Shown: piece by piece, positions 53,594-62,504 of the stretch
Position numbering within the stretch: position 1 is the stretch's first letter
Layout: the number at the start of each line of letters is the position of its first letter
Assembly (NCBI GenBank): GCA_963575745.1
Contig: CAUYUJ010014320.1
Coordinates: forward strand, 243,501-307,500
Direction of reading: 5' to 3'
DNA: 64,000 nucleotides
From: Prorocentrum cordatum
Lineage: Eukaryota > Sar > Dinophyceae > Prorocentrales > Prorocentraceae
The notes under the pieces: generated by a model
The model's database searches: none
The model's input: the letters and a program-made list of their open reading frames with translations, nothing else
What the model was told of the DNA's origin: nothing
Made by a program: the position numbers and the translations under genes

Positions 53594-53720
53594 TCACTGT
53601 CTCAGACATTCGGCGTGGAACAAGTGGCCGCAAGGCATCAGGACTTCCGCGAAGCCCAAGATGTTTTCACTGCAGATCATGCATAGGGGAATACCTATGT
53701 CCAGGTCCCAAGGGGGGAAC
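53500..53720 (-). CDS. RING finger of the giant element
   Basis: Reading across a TGA (53594-53596): PLCMICSENILGF, then MPCGHLFHAECLRQ, then CFPVNCPNCRSND. The spacing CX2C, CXHX2HX2C and CX2C is that of a RING-type zinc finger, the E2-binding module of ubiquitin ligases. The TGA falls two residues after CLR, where many RING fingers have Trp. A retroelement RING could mark host or element proteins for degradation; that role is inference. Confidence 0.7.
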
Positions 53721-54392
53721 GTCCACGGCGTCCATGCTTTCCGGGGGAAGTCTGGCGTTGTCTCCAGGGGGGTGGCTGATTTGGGCAAGGCCGTCCCCCA
53801 AGCTCTCGATGAGGGCTCTGGCGGAAACACTGGCGTCAAGGTGCGTCAGACTAGCTCCCTCGCTGAGATGGCATATGAGGGCTTGGATTTGCAGGTTGGT
53901 GAGTTCGGAGTATGGCGCTAGATCGGCATCAGGCAACTCCCCTCGGAGACAGGTAACCACGTCCTCCGGCGTGTGTATCTCGTTCCTAGTCATCCAGCGG
54001 TAGAGAACGTCGTAGGGTCGGGAGTCCACTGCCCGCACAGTGAGTACTGGCCTGAGGAGGGGGAAGTAGTGCGGTGCCAGGCAGAGCCACAGGGCTCTAG
54101 AGATCCAAGGACCTGGTTGTCGATTTGCCCTGTGATCCAGCAGCAAACTCTGTGCCAGGCACTGCGCCTGATCTCCGTTGACGGAGGTCCTTCCTTCCGG
54201 GGCCGGCATGGTCCCTCTGCCCGCCCCCTCCTCGTCCCGTTGTCTGGCGTCAAGAGTGCGGATGAGTCTGTCCAGGAGCTCTTCTCTTGTGCTGCCAAGT
54301 GGTAGTCTGCCCTGAGGGGCAGCGAAGCTTGCTCGATTGAGCAGCTGTCGTATGTCCGCGTGCCAGGGCGTAGTTGTGCTTGCGGCTTCCAC
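53718..54392 (-). CDS. Giant element, unknown helical region
   Basis: About 225 codons ahead of the RING finger, joined to it by a frame change at six G (53712-53717). Helical segments such as TREELLDRLIRTLDARQRD, RALWLCLAPHYFPLLRP and ELTNLQIQALICHLSEGASL recall adaptor or oligomerisation helices. No family recognised. The upstream frame joins near 54390. Confidence 0.4.
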
Positions 54393-55474
54393 AGTCGCGG
54401 CCTCCGTTCCAGGGCGAGCCCTGCCTTCGAACGTGGGCCCGTGGTTCCTTGGGTTTGGCCTCGCTGCGCGCGCGCCCTCGCTCCAGCCTCTACTGCCTGC
54501 CGATCCCCTGATAGGATGGCAGTCTGTAGGAAGCCGTTTGCATCCAGGTGCAGCATCATTCGTTCCTGGAGCAGTGGTGCGATGTAGCCGCCTACTTCGG
54601 GAGCCTCGAACGTGGCACCGGCTGCCCTGGACGATATGTCTGTTTCCGACGCGAGTACTAACTGGGCATCTCTGTAGGAGCTAACGCCTCGTGATCTCCA
54701 CCAAGCTGCTGCCTGGTCGATGATGGTGGTGCTAATGTTGCTGCTCGTAAAGGCCTGCTCGAGCACGCTCCGACCTCCATCGGTCGCAGTGCCCCATATG
54801 AAAGGGACCAAGATTCTGCTCCACCGCATACCTGGGGTGACGGAGCTGCTGGCAACCCTCCTCCTGATCCTCCGCACCTCGTCGATGAATGCCTCTCGCT
54901 GGGAGCGCTCCGCTTGGGATAGCCCCTCCACCGGATCTGGGGGGGGGGGTCTCTGGGGGGATCTCGTTCCGACCCCTTCCCCGCCCGTGTGGCTCGCCCT
55001 GTCGCTGCAGGGGTTGTCCACATTCATGGGAGAGCGCCCGTCGCTGGGACGCCCAGCACGCACTTGGTCCTGACCCCTACTGTCTGAGTCCAGGCGCCTG
55101 ATGACGGCATCTTTGACGAGGTTTCCCAGGGGGGTACCCTGTCCCATTTGGGGATGTATTGGGCGCCAGTCGGTGCGTGCGGCTGCTTGTAGTGCACCTC
55201 TCATGACTTCTGCTGCCTGGGAGTGTGGGCTGTCTCTATTGTGCCACCAGCGTCTACTGAGGTCCGTACCGTCTCGTGCGTCGCTTATAGCGCGATCTAG
55301 GTGATCCCCGCCGATGGCGTATCTTAGCCAGCAGAGGTCATCCAGGTGCACCACGGTGTTCGGCCCTATGGAGACGGTTGTGGTTGTCCTGCTCGACAGG
55401 GGGGGCCTCCAGTATGGTGGTGGGTGCGCGTCTGGGCCGTCGTGATAGAGAGGCGGAGGGAACCAGCCGAAAAG
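54393..55474 (-). CDS. Giant element, unknown region
   Basis: Read in one frame from the TGA at 55475-55477 to about 54390, then continuing in the next frame. It includes VVHLDDLCWLRYAIGGDHLD, a Pro/Arg/Asp-rich spacer, then a helical stretch (SQREAFIDEVRRIRRRV, LEQAFTSSNISTTIIDQAAA, YIAPLLQERMMLHLD). No family recognised; composition suggests part of the same structural protein as the flanking frames. Confidence 0.4.
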
Positions 55475-56232
55475 TCATCCTTCGGGGTTGGTCCTGATGA
55501 CGCGTCGTATTTTCTGGCAGACGTTTAGGGCCCAGGAGCCTGGCGCGAAGCAGAGTAAGGCCAGAGAGATCGCTGCTGTGCGGAATTGCCAATCGCTCCC
55601 GACTTCCTCGAGGGCTCCGGTGTCTTCGTATGCCACCATATGTCTTCAGGCTCCCAGGAGTTCGCCCACGAGCCAGGTCGGGGTGAAGTCGGAGGGGCCA
55701 GGCTGGGCGGGGGAGTAGAGATGCTCTCCGATTGGGGCATACCGCATGCCCGCTCTGACAAGCTGCAACAGCAGGGCGGTGTCCAGGAGGTCGAGGGCAT
55801 GCCTGTTGGGTGGTTGGCCCGGGCCTGCGCCTGGGTGACTCTGTGGTAAGTCATCTGCACGAGGCTCCCCTGGGTTGTAGCTCCAGGGGTTGACCAGCCT
55901 GTGGCAGGTGATGCAGATTCGCCCAGTGGGATCTCGAAGCATCCAGGTGCCGCAGAAATCACATCTCTCTCTCGGGCAGAACAAGTTCCGCAGCCGTAGC
56001 CTATGCGCTGTGGTGGACCAGGGCCACGCGTTGTCGCTACTGTCGCTCCCTTGAATGGGCACTCCAGGGATGCCCGTTGAGCTGGCGGGTATCCCTGAGA
56101 GGGCGGGCTCTACCCATGGTACTGGGCCTCTACCTGCTTGTCGTCTCGAGTGCACGTCGTTCCCCGCCCGTTCGAGGTTCCCTATCGTGATGGACCGCTG
56201 CCTGACGTCCCCATGGTCCGGAAAGTGGACTA
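55475..56232 (-). CDS. Giant element, zinc-ribbon-like region
   Basis: One frame with two in-frame TGA codons (55646-55648 and 55475-55477). It holds CPRERCDFCGTWML...GRICITCHRL, two CX2C pairs about 15 residues apart that fit a zinc ribbon. Downstream segments ALDLLDTALLLQLVRAGMRY and ALNVCQKIRRVIRTNPEG are helical. A frame change near 56232 links it to the upstream frame. Function unknown. Confidence 0.45.
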
Positions 56233-56765
56233 TATTTGTCTGCGCTCATGAATTAGGACTCTGTGTGCATACCCCATGGTCTCATCATCCGTGGGGTCCT
56301 GCGCCCCGTCTGTTCGGTTGGGGCCACTGCTGCGCAGGGGAACAGCATCTTCGGGAGATCTGGTGGGCATGGGCATCCTATCTGTGTCAAATCCGCTCGG
56401 GAGCTCCATGCCTATGTCGCAATAATGCGCAGCGGCGACCATGGCAACGTACTCGAGACGCGCAGCTGTCTCTCCGTCGCTGAGGGGTCGGCGGCGTCCA
56501 GCCTTTCCCTTCTTATGCTGGGGTCATGGGTGATGCTCGCAAAGCGAACGGCAAGAACCTGTATTGGGTCAGGTTGCACGCCTCCTAGACGCCCTTCGTA
56601 GTCTCCTCCAGTGAGGGACCAGACAAGCCAGGAGTGGTCCAGGATAGCGAGGATCGGGGCCGAAGTGGCTAGCTCCGAGCCGAGTCCAGGGAAGGCGGCT
56701 TCTGCTGGAGCCACCCGCATGGGGCTGTCGGCTCGTATGCCTGGGTGGCCTGGGCGGTGCCCCCT
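56233..56765 (-). CDS. Giant element, unknown region
   Basis: Two overlapping frames (56412-56765 and 56230-56442). The first is in the same frame as the long disordered ORF upstream and is separated from it only by a TGA (56766-56768). It contains APILAILDHSWLVWSL and PIQVLAVRFASITHD, both strand-like. No family recognised. Confidence 0.35.
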
Positions 56766-58637
56766 TCACGCGTGGTGCATGAGAAGCTCATGGTTGCTGG
56801 TCTCGCGCGGGCTTCTCGGCGCTCCGCGGTCGGGGGCCTCGCGCCAAGGACCATCAATGCGCGCCAGGTGCCGGCGGAGGGCACTCATGGCACCCCCCCT
56901 GCCGGTGACCCTGGCGTCCGCCACGCGCGGGCCACACATGGGTCCGTCCGCCTCCCGGCTGGCCGCCCAATCAGCATTCGCGTGTCCAGTTGCGTCCAAC
57001 CGCCGGGCGTGGAGGTCAGCAGCGCCTTGCCCTCTGTTTCTCCGCGCTTGACTGGGGCCCTCAGCATCTGAGGAGGCGGGCTGGTTCTCCATCCGCAATT
57101 CCTCCTCCAAGGCAAGGTCTGGGGATGGGTAGGAGGGCGGGTCAGCTAGGACAAGGCCCCCATGTGCCGCGTGACTCACCACGAAAGGCGAGCCGTTGTC
57201 CGTCCAAAGGAGGGGCCCCCGTTCCCGATCTTGTGAAGAGTACTCATGGCCGCGGCGGCATCCGCCAGAAGGGCCATCAGGACACTCGAGCCCAGGAGGC
57301 GGGTCGGGAGGGGAGTAGTCGGGGGAAGAGCTGGTGGGCGAGGGAGGGAAGGCACGGGGCGATCCGGCAGCAGCGATCGGAAATCTGGCGCGATCGATCC
57401 GATCAACCAGGGGAGCGGCCCCGACCGCGGCATCGGAAGCGATCCTGGTAGCGTTGGGCGAGCGAGGTAGTCCCATGGACCACCCAGCCGTCGCTCCCAG
57501 GGAAAGTCGATTGCGATCGATCATTTCCGTGGAGGGGTGCGCCTCCCTGCGACCACTGACATCAGGATCACCCGCCTCTCGCTCTCTTCCTTCTGGCTGA
57601 AGGCCAGTCTCTACAGTGAGGTTGGCTGCGCGGGGGCTGGGCGCGACTCTGGCGTCGGCACACGCACCTCCAGGGAGAGGAGCGTCAGGGGCCCCAGGAG
57701 GAGCAGGGTCCCCTCCGCTCGTGGTCGCGGGCACAGCGCTTCTATATACGTCCATACGATCACAGGTTGCTGCGGGGGCTGAAGGCCTGTCTTCTATGTC
57801 CGCTCCGCTGCCTCTCGATGCGCCTTGACCTCTCGAGCCGATGGCTCGTTCGGAGCGAGCATCTCGAGCAGCGGGCACGCCGCTTCCTCGGCTGCCCGAA
57901 TGGGGGGCGGGTGTCTGACGAACGTCTTCGGAGTTCCAGGAGCGCCCAGGGAGTTGACTGCTCGACGCATCGCCCTCGGCTCCGCGCGGTCCACTTGGGG
58001 CATCCCAGGCTGCGGGGTCGGTCAGGGATGCCTCTCTGGGAGCTCCTCGGGCTGATGGCCCGTTGCCTATGTGTGCGATGCCGTCAACCCCAAGGAGTGC
58101 GTCGGGCGCGCAGCGACTCCCGTCGCCACTCGCGCCCGCCCACCCAACAGCACTCCCGGGGACTGCGGGTGCCGTCTCCGCATCTCGAGCTGAAGGCTCA
58201 TCACCTCTGAGGTCACTGGAGGTGACTTGGGGTCTCGAGCTGAGGGCTTGCTCTGATGCGATACTGGACGGTTCAAGGGCTGAAGGCCCCTCATCTATAT
58301 CCATTGTGCTGCATCCCGCTACGCCTTGTACGCTCGAGCTGAAGGCTCGTTCACTGGGAGACGCTCGAGCTGACGGCTCGTTCAAGGCCCGTTCTGCTGC
58401 GCCGAATGTGCCAGAGGTCGCCCCACGGGCTTGAGGCCCATCTTCTGTGTTCAATTCGCAGCTGAGGGCTGCCTCACTCGGCGCCGAAGCATCCAGGAGT
58501 GGAGATTCGGCGGAGTGAAGGCGCAAACCTCTGCGAAGCGCATCGGGGCCAAGGGCAGGTGTCTGCCTGTCTCCCCCCCCCCCGACGCCCTCGCAAACAC
58601 CCCCTGTGGGAGCCAGATCCCTGGTACTCTCTTCCAC
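56766..58637 (-). CDS. Giant element, long disordered region with EPSAR/GPSAR repeats
   Basis: 623 codons very rich in Ser, Ala, Pro, Gly, Asp and Arg. Motifs EPSAR, GPSAR, GPSAL and SEQALSS recur; these are the translations of the DNA hairpins described at 57593-58882, so the repeats may exist for the DNA or RNA structure and not for the protein. The C-terminal 150 residues are less repetitive (NQPASSDAEGPSQARRN, MSALRRHLARIDGPWREAP). The frame ends at an in-frame TGA. Confidence 0.4.
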   Translation of the reverse strand: MEESTRDLAPTGGVCEGVGGGGDRQTPALGPDALRRGLRLHSAESPLLDASAPSEAALSCELNTEDGPQARGATSGTFGAAERALNEPSARASPSERAFSSSVQGVAGCSTMDIDEGPSALEPSSIASEQALSSRPQVTSSDLRGDEPSARDAETAPAVPGSAVGWAGASGDGSRCAPDALLGVDGIAHIGNGPSARGAPREASLTDPAAWDAPSGPRGAEGDASSSQLPGRSWNSEDVRQTPAPHSGSRGSGVPAARDARSERAIGSRGQGASRGSGADIEDRPSAPAATCDRMDVYRSAVPATTSGGDPAPPGAPDAPLPGGACADARVAPSPRAANLTVETGLQPEGREREAGDPDVSGRREAHPSTEMIDRNRLSLGATAGWSMGLPRSPNATRIASDAAVGAAPLVDRIDRARFPIAAAGSPRAFPPSPTSSSPDYSPPDPPPGLECPDGPSGGCRRGHEYSSQDRERGPLLWTDNGSPFVVSHAAHGGLVLADPPSYPSPDLALEEELRMENQPASSDAEGPSQARRNRGQGAADLHARRLDATGHANADWAASREADGPMCGPRVADARVTGRGGAMSALRRHLARIDGPWREAPDRGAPRSPRETSNHELLMHHA

Positions 58638-59028
58638 GTCGCAACGGCCCCTGGGTCGAACGCCGCGGGCATCCCTCTGCCTGCCGTCATCCGATCCAGG
58701 GAAGCGACTGAAGGTTAAAATATCTGTGTGTATCGCAGGGGTGAACGCATCACCCCCTCCTCCAGCATCGCGCCTGCCGTGCTTATAAGTCCATGGAAGC
58801 GACTGAACGCTGCGTCTGCGTCGGAAGGCGCTCCGCGGGCTGAGGGCCCATCTTCTATGTTCAATTCGCAGCTGAGGGCTGCTTCACTCGGCGCAGAAGC
58901 ATCCAGGAGGGGAGGTTCGGCGGAGTGAAGGCGCAAGCATCTGTGCAGCGAGTCGGGACCAAGGGCAGGCGTCTGCCCGTCCCCCCTCCCGACGCCCTCG
59001 CGAGCGCCCCCTGGGGGGGGGCAGTTCC

Positions 59029-59076
<48 letters not shown>

Positions 59077-59130
59077 CGTCGCAAAGGCCCCTGGGTCGAA
59101 CGCCGAGGGCATCCCTCAGCAAATCGTCGG
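58436..59130. repeat. Tandem duplication of about 280 bp
   Basis: 58436-58713 and 58845-59130 are about 85-90% identical by eye: both begin GGCCCATCTTCTRTGTTCAA and contain a hairpin GCAGCTGAGGGCTGC, GACGCCCTCGC and CCCCTGGGTCGAACGCCG. The second copy contains the long C run. Confidence 0.8.
59032..59072 (+). repeat. Run of 41 C
   Basis: An uninterrupted homopolymer inside the second duplicate copy; the first copy has only ten C's at a comparable place. Length may be unreliable. Confidence 0.9.
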
Positions 59131-59887
59131 ACTGCCTACGAGGACCTGGATCCATGGGGGGTTCGCTTGTTCAGAAGTGGGGCCCTCGCCCCCCGTAAAC
59201 CTGGAATCGCCGAGGGCGATCCCACTCTGCCCAACGCCGCCTGGAGAGAAAGAGATTGGGCGCCCAGCAATGGGCATGGGAAGGGTGGGGGTGAGAGAAG
59301 GGGATACGCTAGGCGGGAGGGCATCATGCCTGCCGTTAGCACATCCAGGGAAGCGAGTGAAGGTCGCAATGTCAGTGTGCATCGCGGGGTTGAAAGCTTC
59401 AACCCCTCCTACCGTATCATGCCTGCAGCTCTCAAATCCAGGGAAGCGACTGAAGGTCGCAATATCAGTGCGCATCGCGGGGTTGAAAGCATCAACCTCT
59501 CCTCCCGTTTGGCTGAAGGCCAAAGGTTCTCGTGTGCATGAGGCATCGGCGGAAGCGTTCCCACTCCAGGGAGCAGGGGGCGACGGCTGCCCTGTCGGAA
59601 TGGTGTCCTGTGATCCAGGGCGAGGATGCCTTGAATCAGCCAGCCCGCTGGCTCCAAGGTCTTGAACCGGTGACGCGGTCATCGTCGCCCCAGGGATGGC
59701 AGGACCATCGCCGATCGATCGCCCACCCATGCTAAGCAGGAGGGCCGCTGCACGTAGCCGACGAAAAGGAATCCAGGGAGTCTGCAATGGCGGCCCGGCC
59801 CCGGGGGAGACGCGCGGCCAACAGACTCCTAGGGGAAACCCCTTGAGCTGGGAGACCCGGCCGAGGGACCGGGGCCCAGAGGCTTGA
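59130..59887 (-). CDS. Giant element, 5' repeat-bearing frame
   Basis: The frame 59116-60078 includes two copies of FNPAMRTDIATFSRFPG-like text (encoded at about 59345-59400 and 59430-59490), corresponding to DNA repeats with hairpins GGGGTTGAA-AGC-TTCAACCCC (59386-59406), GCGAC-TGAAG-GTCGC and GGTTGA-AAGCA-TCAACC (59481-59497). A copy of ATCCAGGGAGTCTG is at 59771-59784. No domain is visible; it may be 5' UTR and not protein. Confidence 0.3.
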
Positions 59888-59976
59888 GTGGGGATACACT
59901 TCTTTTTTTTTACTTTACAGCCGCAGGCGGAAGCGCCAGCGGCGGAAGGTCGCGAACGGGCCGCGGACGCGACTAG
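59888..59976 (-). repeat. End repeat of the giant element, 5' side
   Basis: GTGGGGATA, a T run of nine, TTTACAGCCGCAGGCGGAAG and CGCCAGCGGC, continuing to GACTAG. It matches 32437-32513 along its length with small gaps, in the same orientation. Confidence 0.75.
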
Positions 59977-60146
59977 AATTCCTAGTTTGGGTCGGCGCTC
60001 GAGCACTGCGACGGGGGCGCAAAGATCTCGCCATGTTTCCCGGCGCTTCGCATGTGATGTGCTGGCCTGCGCAATCATCCTCTCCCCTCTCCTCCATCAT
60101 TCCCCAACCAGTGCTTGCAATTAGAAGCTCTTACTTCTTTTCCAAA

Positions 60147-60288
60147 GAACTGGGCCTGTCTGGCGGTCTGGCGGCTATGTTGCCGCCGTCGCCGCCTCGT
60201 CGCCGCCCATCGTCTGGGCCTGTTTGGCGGCCTGGCGGCTATGTTGCCGCCGTCGCCGCCTCTGTCGCCGCCTCGTCGCCGCCACACA
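60147..60288 (+). repeat. Tandem duplication of about 70 bp (GGCGGCTATGTTGCCGCCG)
   Basis: TGGGCCTGTNTGGCGG, then TCTGGCGGCTATGTTGCCGC and CGTCGCCGCC, appears twice in a row. GGCGGC...GCCGCC makes a hairpin around TATGTT in both copies. Confidence 0.8.
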
Positions 60289-60289
60289 G

Positions 60290-60597
60290 GTTGCTTCACA
60301 TGTATTGCACAATATGGATTGCACCACGTAGATTGCACAGCATACGTTACACCACAAAGACTGCACAACATAGGTTGCACACCATACAATGTACAGCACA
60401 GAATGCACAACTTAGATTGCACAGCATATATTGCGCAAGACAGATTGCGCACCATAGATTGCACAACCTATATTGCATCACGAAGATAGCACCACATAAT
60501 TTGCACAACCTGTATTGCTCCACATCGAAGGCACAACACACATCGCACTACATCTGCTGCACAACATTGCTCGCACAACACGGATTGCAAGAAACAC
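60290..60597 (+). repeat. Strictly phased 14-bp minisatellite, 22 copies
   Basis: Consensus ATTGCACAACATAG. Starting at 60290 every unit I checked begins at a multiple of 14 without a single indel, although individual units differ at up to half their positions. TGCAC and ACA are the best kept positions. Confidence 0.9.
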
Positions 60598-60659
60598 ACT
60601 GCTTGGGGTCTGCGCTGGCTAACATTGAGTTTTGCCCCCACGACTCCGTTCCATTACTC

Positions 60660-61092
60660 TAACCAGAGAGGGGGGAGGGATGAGGAGGGAGGTCGGAGCA
60701 GGGCGAGTTGGGAGGAGGGAGGGAGGGGAGGAGGGAGGAGGGAGGGAGGGAGGGGAGCAGGGAGGAGGGAGGGAGATGGCGGCAACTCTAAAACCGGTCC
60801 CCGGAACCCTCCCGGGGTCCGGACGGACCAGCTTTCCGAGCAGCGCCCGGCCGTGGCGAAGAGGAGCCCCCCCAAGGCCAACCTCCGCTGCCTGAACTCG
60901 CCTTCCTCTAATAGGAGGAGGAGGAGGAGGAGGAGGAGGAGGAGGAGGAGGAGAAGGAGGAGGAGGAGGGGGGGAGGGGAGGGGGAGGAGAGGAGGAGGA
61001 GGGAGGAGGAGGAGGAGGAGGAGGAGGAGGAGGAGGAGGAGGAGGAGGAGGAAGAGGAGGAGGAGGAGGAAGAGGAGGAGGAGGACCAGTAG
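60660..61092 (+). repeat. GGGAGGA and GGA tracts
   Basis: A GGGAGGA stretch (60660-60780) and a long GGA stretch (60912-61092), separated by GC-rich unique sequence. They lie just downstream of the last exon of the EF-hand gene. Confidence 0.9.
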
Positions 61093-61099
61093 GAGGACA

Positions 61100-61201
61100 T
61101 CACAGCTTCGTGCGCGTCACGCCGGTGGGCCAGGTGCCCTCCACAATCTGCAGGACCCGGCCCACCGAGGCCTCGAGCTGCTCCATCCGGGCGTCGAGCG
61201 C
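61100..61201 (-). CDS. Last exon of a minus-strand gene
   Basis: On the minus strand a pyrimidine-rich tract ending in CTCCCTCCAG is followed by 33 codons and a TGA: it starts ALDARMEQLEASVGRVLQIV and ends GVTRTKL. The first 20 residues are a clear amphipathic helix, as at the C-terminus of dinoflagellate cation channels. I join it to the EF-hand exon at 63695-64000 because strand, order and phase agree (both borders can be phase 0). Further small exons may lie between them; one candidate is about 61316-61396, bounded by GTGCAG and GTGAGC. Confidence 0.55.
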   Translation of the reverse strand, partial: ALDARMEQLEASVGRVLQIVEGTWPTGVTRTKL

Positions 61202-61607
61202 CTGGAGGGAGGAGGGGCCGGAAGAGCATCGGGGAGAGGGGGAGAGAAGAGGGCTGGGCGAAAGGGGGGTGATAGCAAAGGGGGGGTTGGAGAATCAGCT
61301 CACGTAGCTGATTTTCCCGGCGCCTCCCGGCGCTGGAGGCGGCCATGCATCGAGGAATGGGCCCCTCGGTGGGGCCGAAACCAGCTGCACGCAGCAGATC
61401 TCGTACCCCCCCCTTCCCAATCCCATGCTTTCGTCCGGCCCGAGGGAAGAGGGCGACGATGGGAAGGACCACAGCGACAGCAGCGACAACAACGAACACA
61501 ACAGTCCCAGCGACAGCGATGACGATGTCGACGATAACGACGCAATGATAACGATAACAACGACAACGATAACGGTCGGCCATACGCAAGAGTGACCCTC
61601 GGCGAGA

Positions 61608-62105
61608 GTGACCTCCTCCTCCTCCCTCTCCTCCTCCTCCCGCTCCTCCAGCTGCTCCTCCTCCTCCTCCTCCTCCTCCTCCTCCTCCTCCTCCTCCTCC
61701 TCTTCCTCCCCCTCCGCCCCCTCCTCCCCCTCCGCCCCCTCCTCCTCCTTCTCCTCCTCCTCCATCTCCTCCTCCTCCGCCTCCTCCTCCCCCTCCTCCT
61801 CCGCCCCCTCCCAGCTACACGCAGGGAGCGACCCTCGGCACGAGGTGGCCTCTGGGGCGCCGCTCGCCGATCGTGGCGCCCGGTGCGGCACAGGGCGCGG
61901 CCTGCGCGGCGGCGGCGGCCTCTCTGCGTGCCGGGGTCCGCCCCCGCGCGCCCTCGGAGGGCCGCGCGCCTCTCAGAGGGCACTCCGGCGAGGGCCTGCT
62001 CTGACGTGCTCCTGCGCCTGCTGCTGCTGTTCCTCCTCGTCCTCCTCCCTCCTCCTCCTCCTCCGCCTCCTCCTCCTCCTCCTGCTCCTCCCGCTTCTCC
62101 CCCTC
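61608..62105 (+). repeat. CTC/CCT tracts with GC-rich spacer
   Basis: CTCCTCCTC repeats at 61608-61810 and 62030-62100. Together with the GGA tract at 60912-61092 they form opposing complementary tracts around the last exon. Inside a presumed intron. Confidence 0.85.
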
Positions 62106-62450
62106 TGATTTGCAAAGCTCCCCTTTCCTGCCTGCGCGCAACACGATGGGGCACTTGGGAGGATTCCATGTCCGCTACGACGCCCGTCGGCGGACAGAGG
62201 CTCGTGCCGTGACGACCTCCCCGTTGGTTTCTGGCATCGCGGGGGTCGTTCAGTCTTCAGCGCTCGGCGGCTTTTCACTCGCAAGGTTGCTCCACACTGG
62301 CCGGTTCTGTGCCACTGGCGGTGTTCAGCTCAGAACGCCCGCGACGGGGTGGCAGCGCGTCGCCGCGACACGAACCTGCAGTGCGTGCGAGGCGGGGATT
62401 CACATATTGCGGTTTTTGCGTGTCCAAAGCCCTGGGCACCGATGTCCTGG

Positions 62451-62504
62451 GGTGCATATTGGCACGTTCGAGCCCCATGGGGGCCCGAACGTATCCATAT
62501 CCGC
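62451..62504. repeat. TATCCATATCC-type hairpin in a presumed intron
   Basis: GGTGCATATTGGCACGTTCG, then AGCCCC, pairs with GGGGGCCCGAACGTATCCAT, then ATCC. It is the third member of the hairpin family seen at 18.23 and 30.74 kb. Confidence 0.6.

Larger units (their letters stand above)
57593..59524. repeat. Cluster of small hairpins with TGAAG loops
   Basis: At least 15 hairpins with stems of 4-6 bp and a five-base loop. Examples: CTGGC-TGAAG-GCCAG (57593), CGAGC-CGATG-GCTCG (57834), CGGGC-TGATG-GCCCG (58048), GTCAC-TGGAG-GTGAC (58212), CGAGC-TGAAG-GCTCG (58335), CGAGC-TGACG-GCTCG (58366), GCAGC-TGAGG-GCTGC (58458, 58868), GGGC-TGAGG-GCCC (58837), GCGAC-TGAAG-GTCGC (59446), TTTGGC-TGAAG-GCCAAA (59508). 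Stems vary but stay complementary; the loop and the closing C-G pair are kept. Confidence 0.88.
32383..59976 (-). mobile_element. Giant LINE-like retroelement, about 27.5 kb
   Basis: All long coding frames in this block are on the minus strand and can be read nearly end to end if about a dozen frame breaks and seven in-frame stops are allowed for. In 5'-to-3' order I recognise a hairpin-rich disordered region, a zinc ribbon, a RING finger, an RRM-like region, a DNMT3-like methyltransferase, an APE endonuclease, RT, a CCHC finger, RNase H, a C2H2-like finger, a UPF1-like helicase and more zinc fingers. EN-RT-RNase H order identifies a non-LTR element. Both ends carry the GTGGGGATA...CAGCCGCAGGCGGAAG direct repeat. 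It could instead be a LINE next to unrelated genes; shared strand, shared end repeats and shared hairpins favour one unit. Confidence 0.65.

Noticed and set aside
53594-53596. TGA read as tryptophan (RING finger position) as a general recoding
   Set aside because: Tryptophan is written TGG throughout the same element, and at 37811 the TGA stands where the helicase family has arginine. Ordinary decay explains both.
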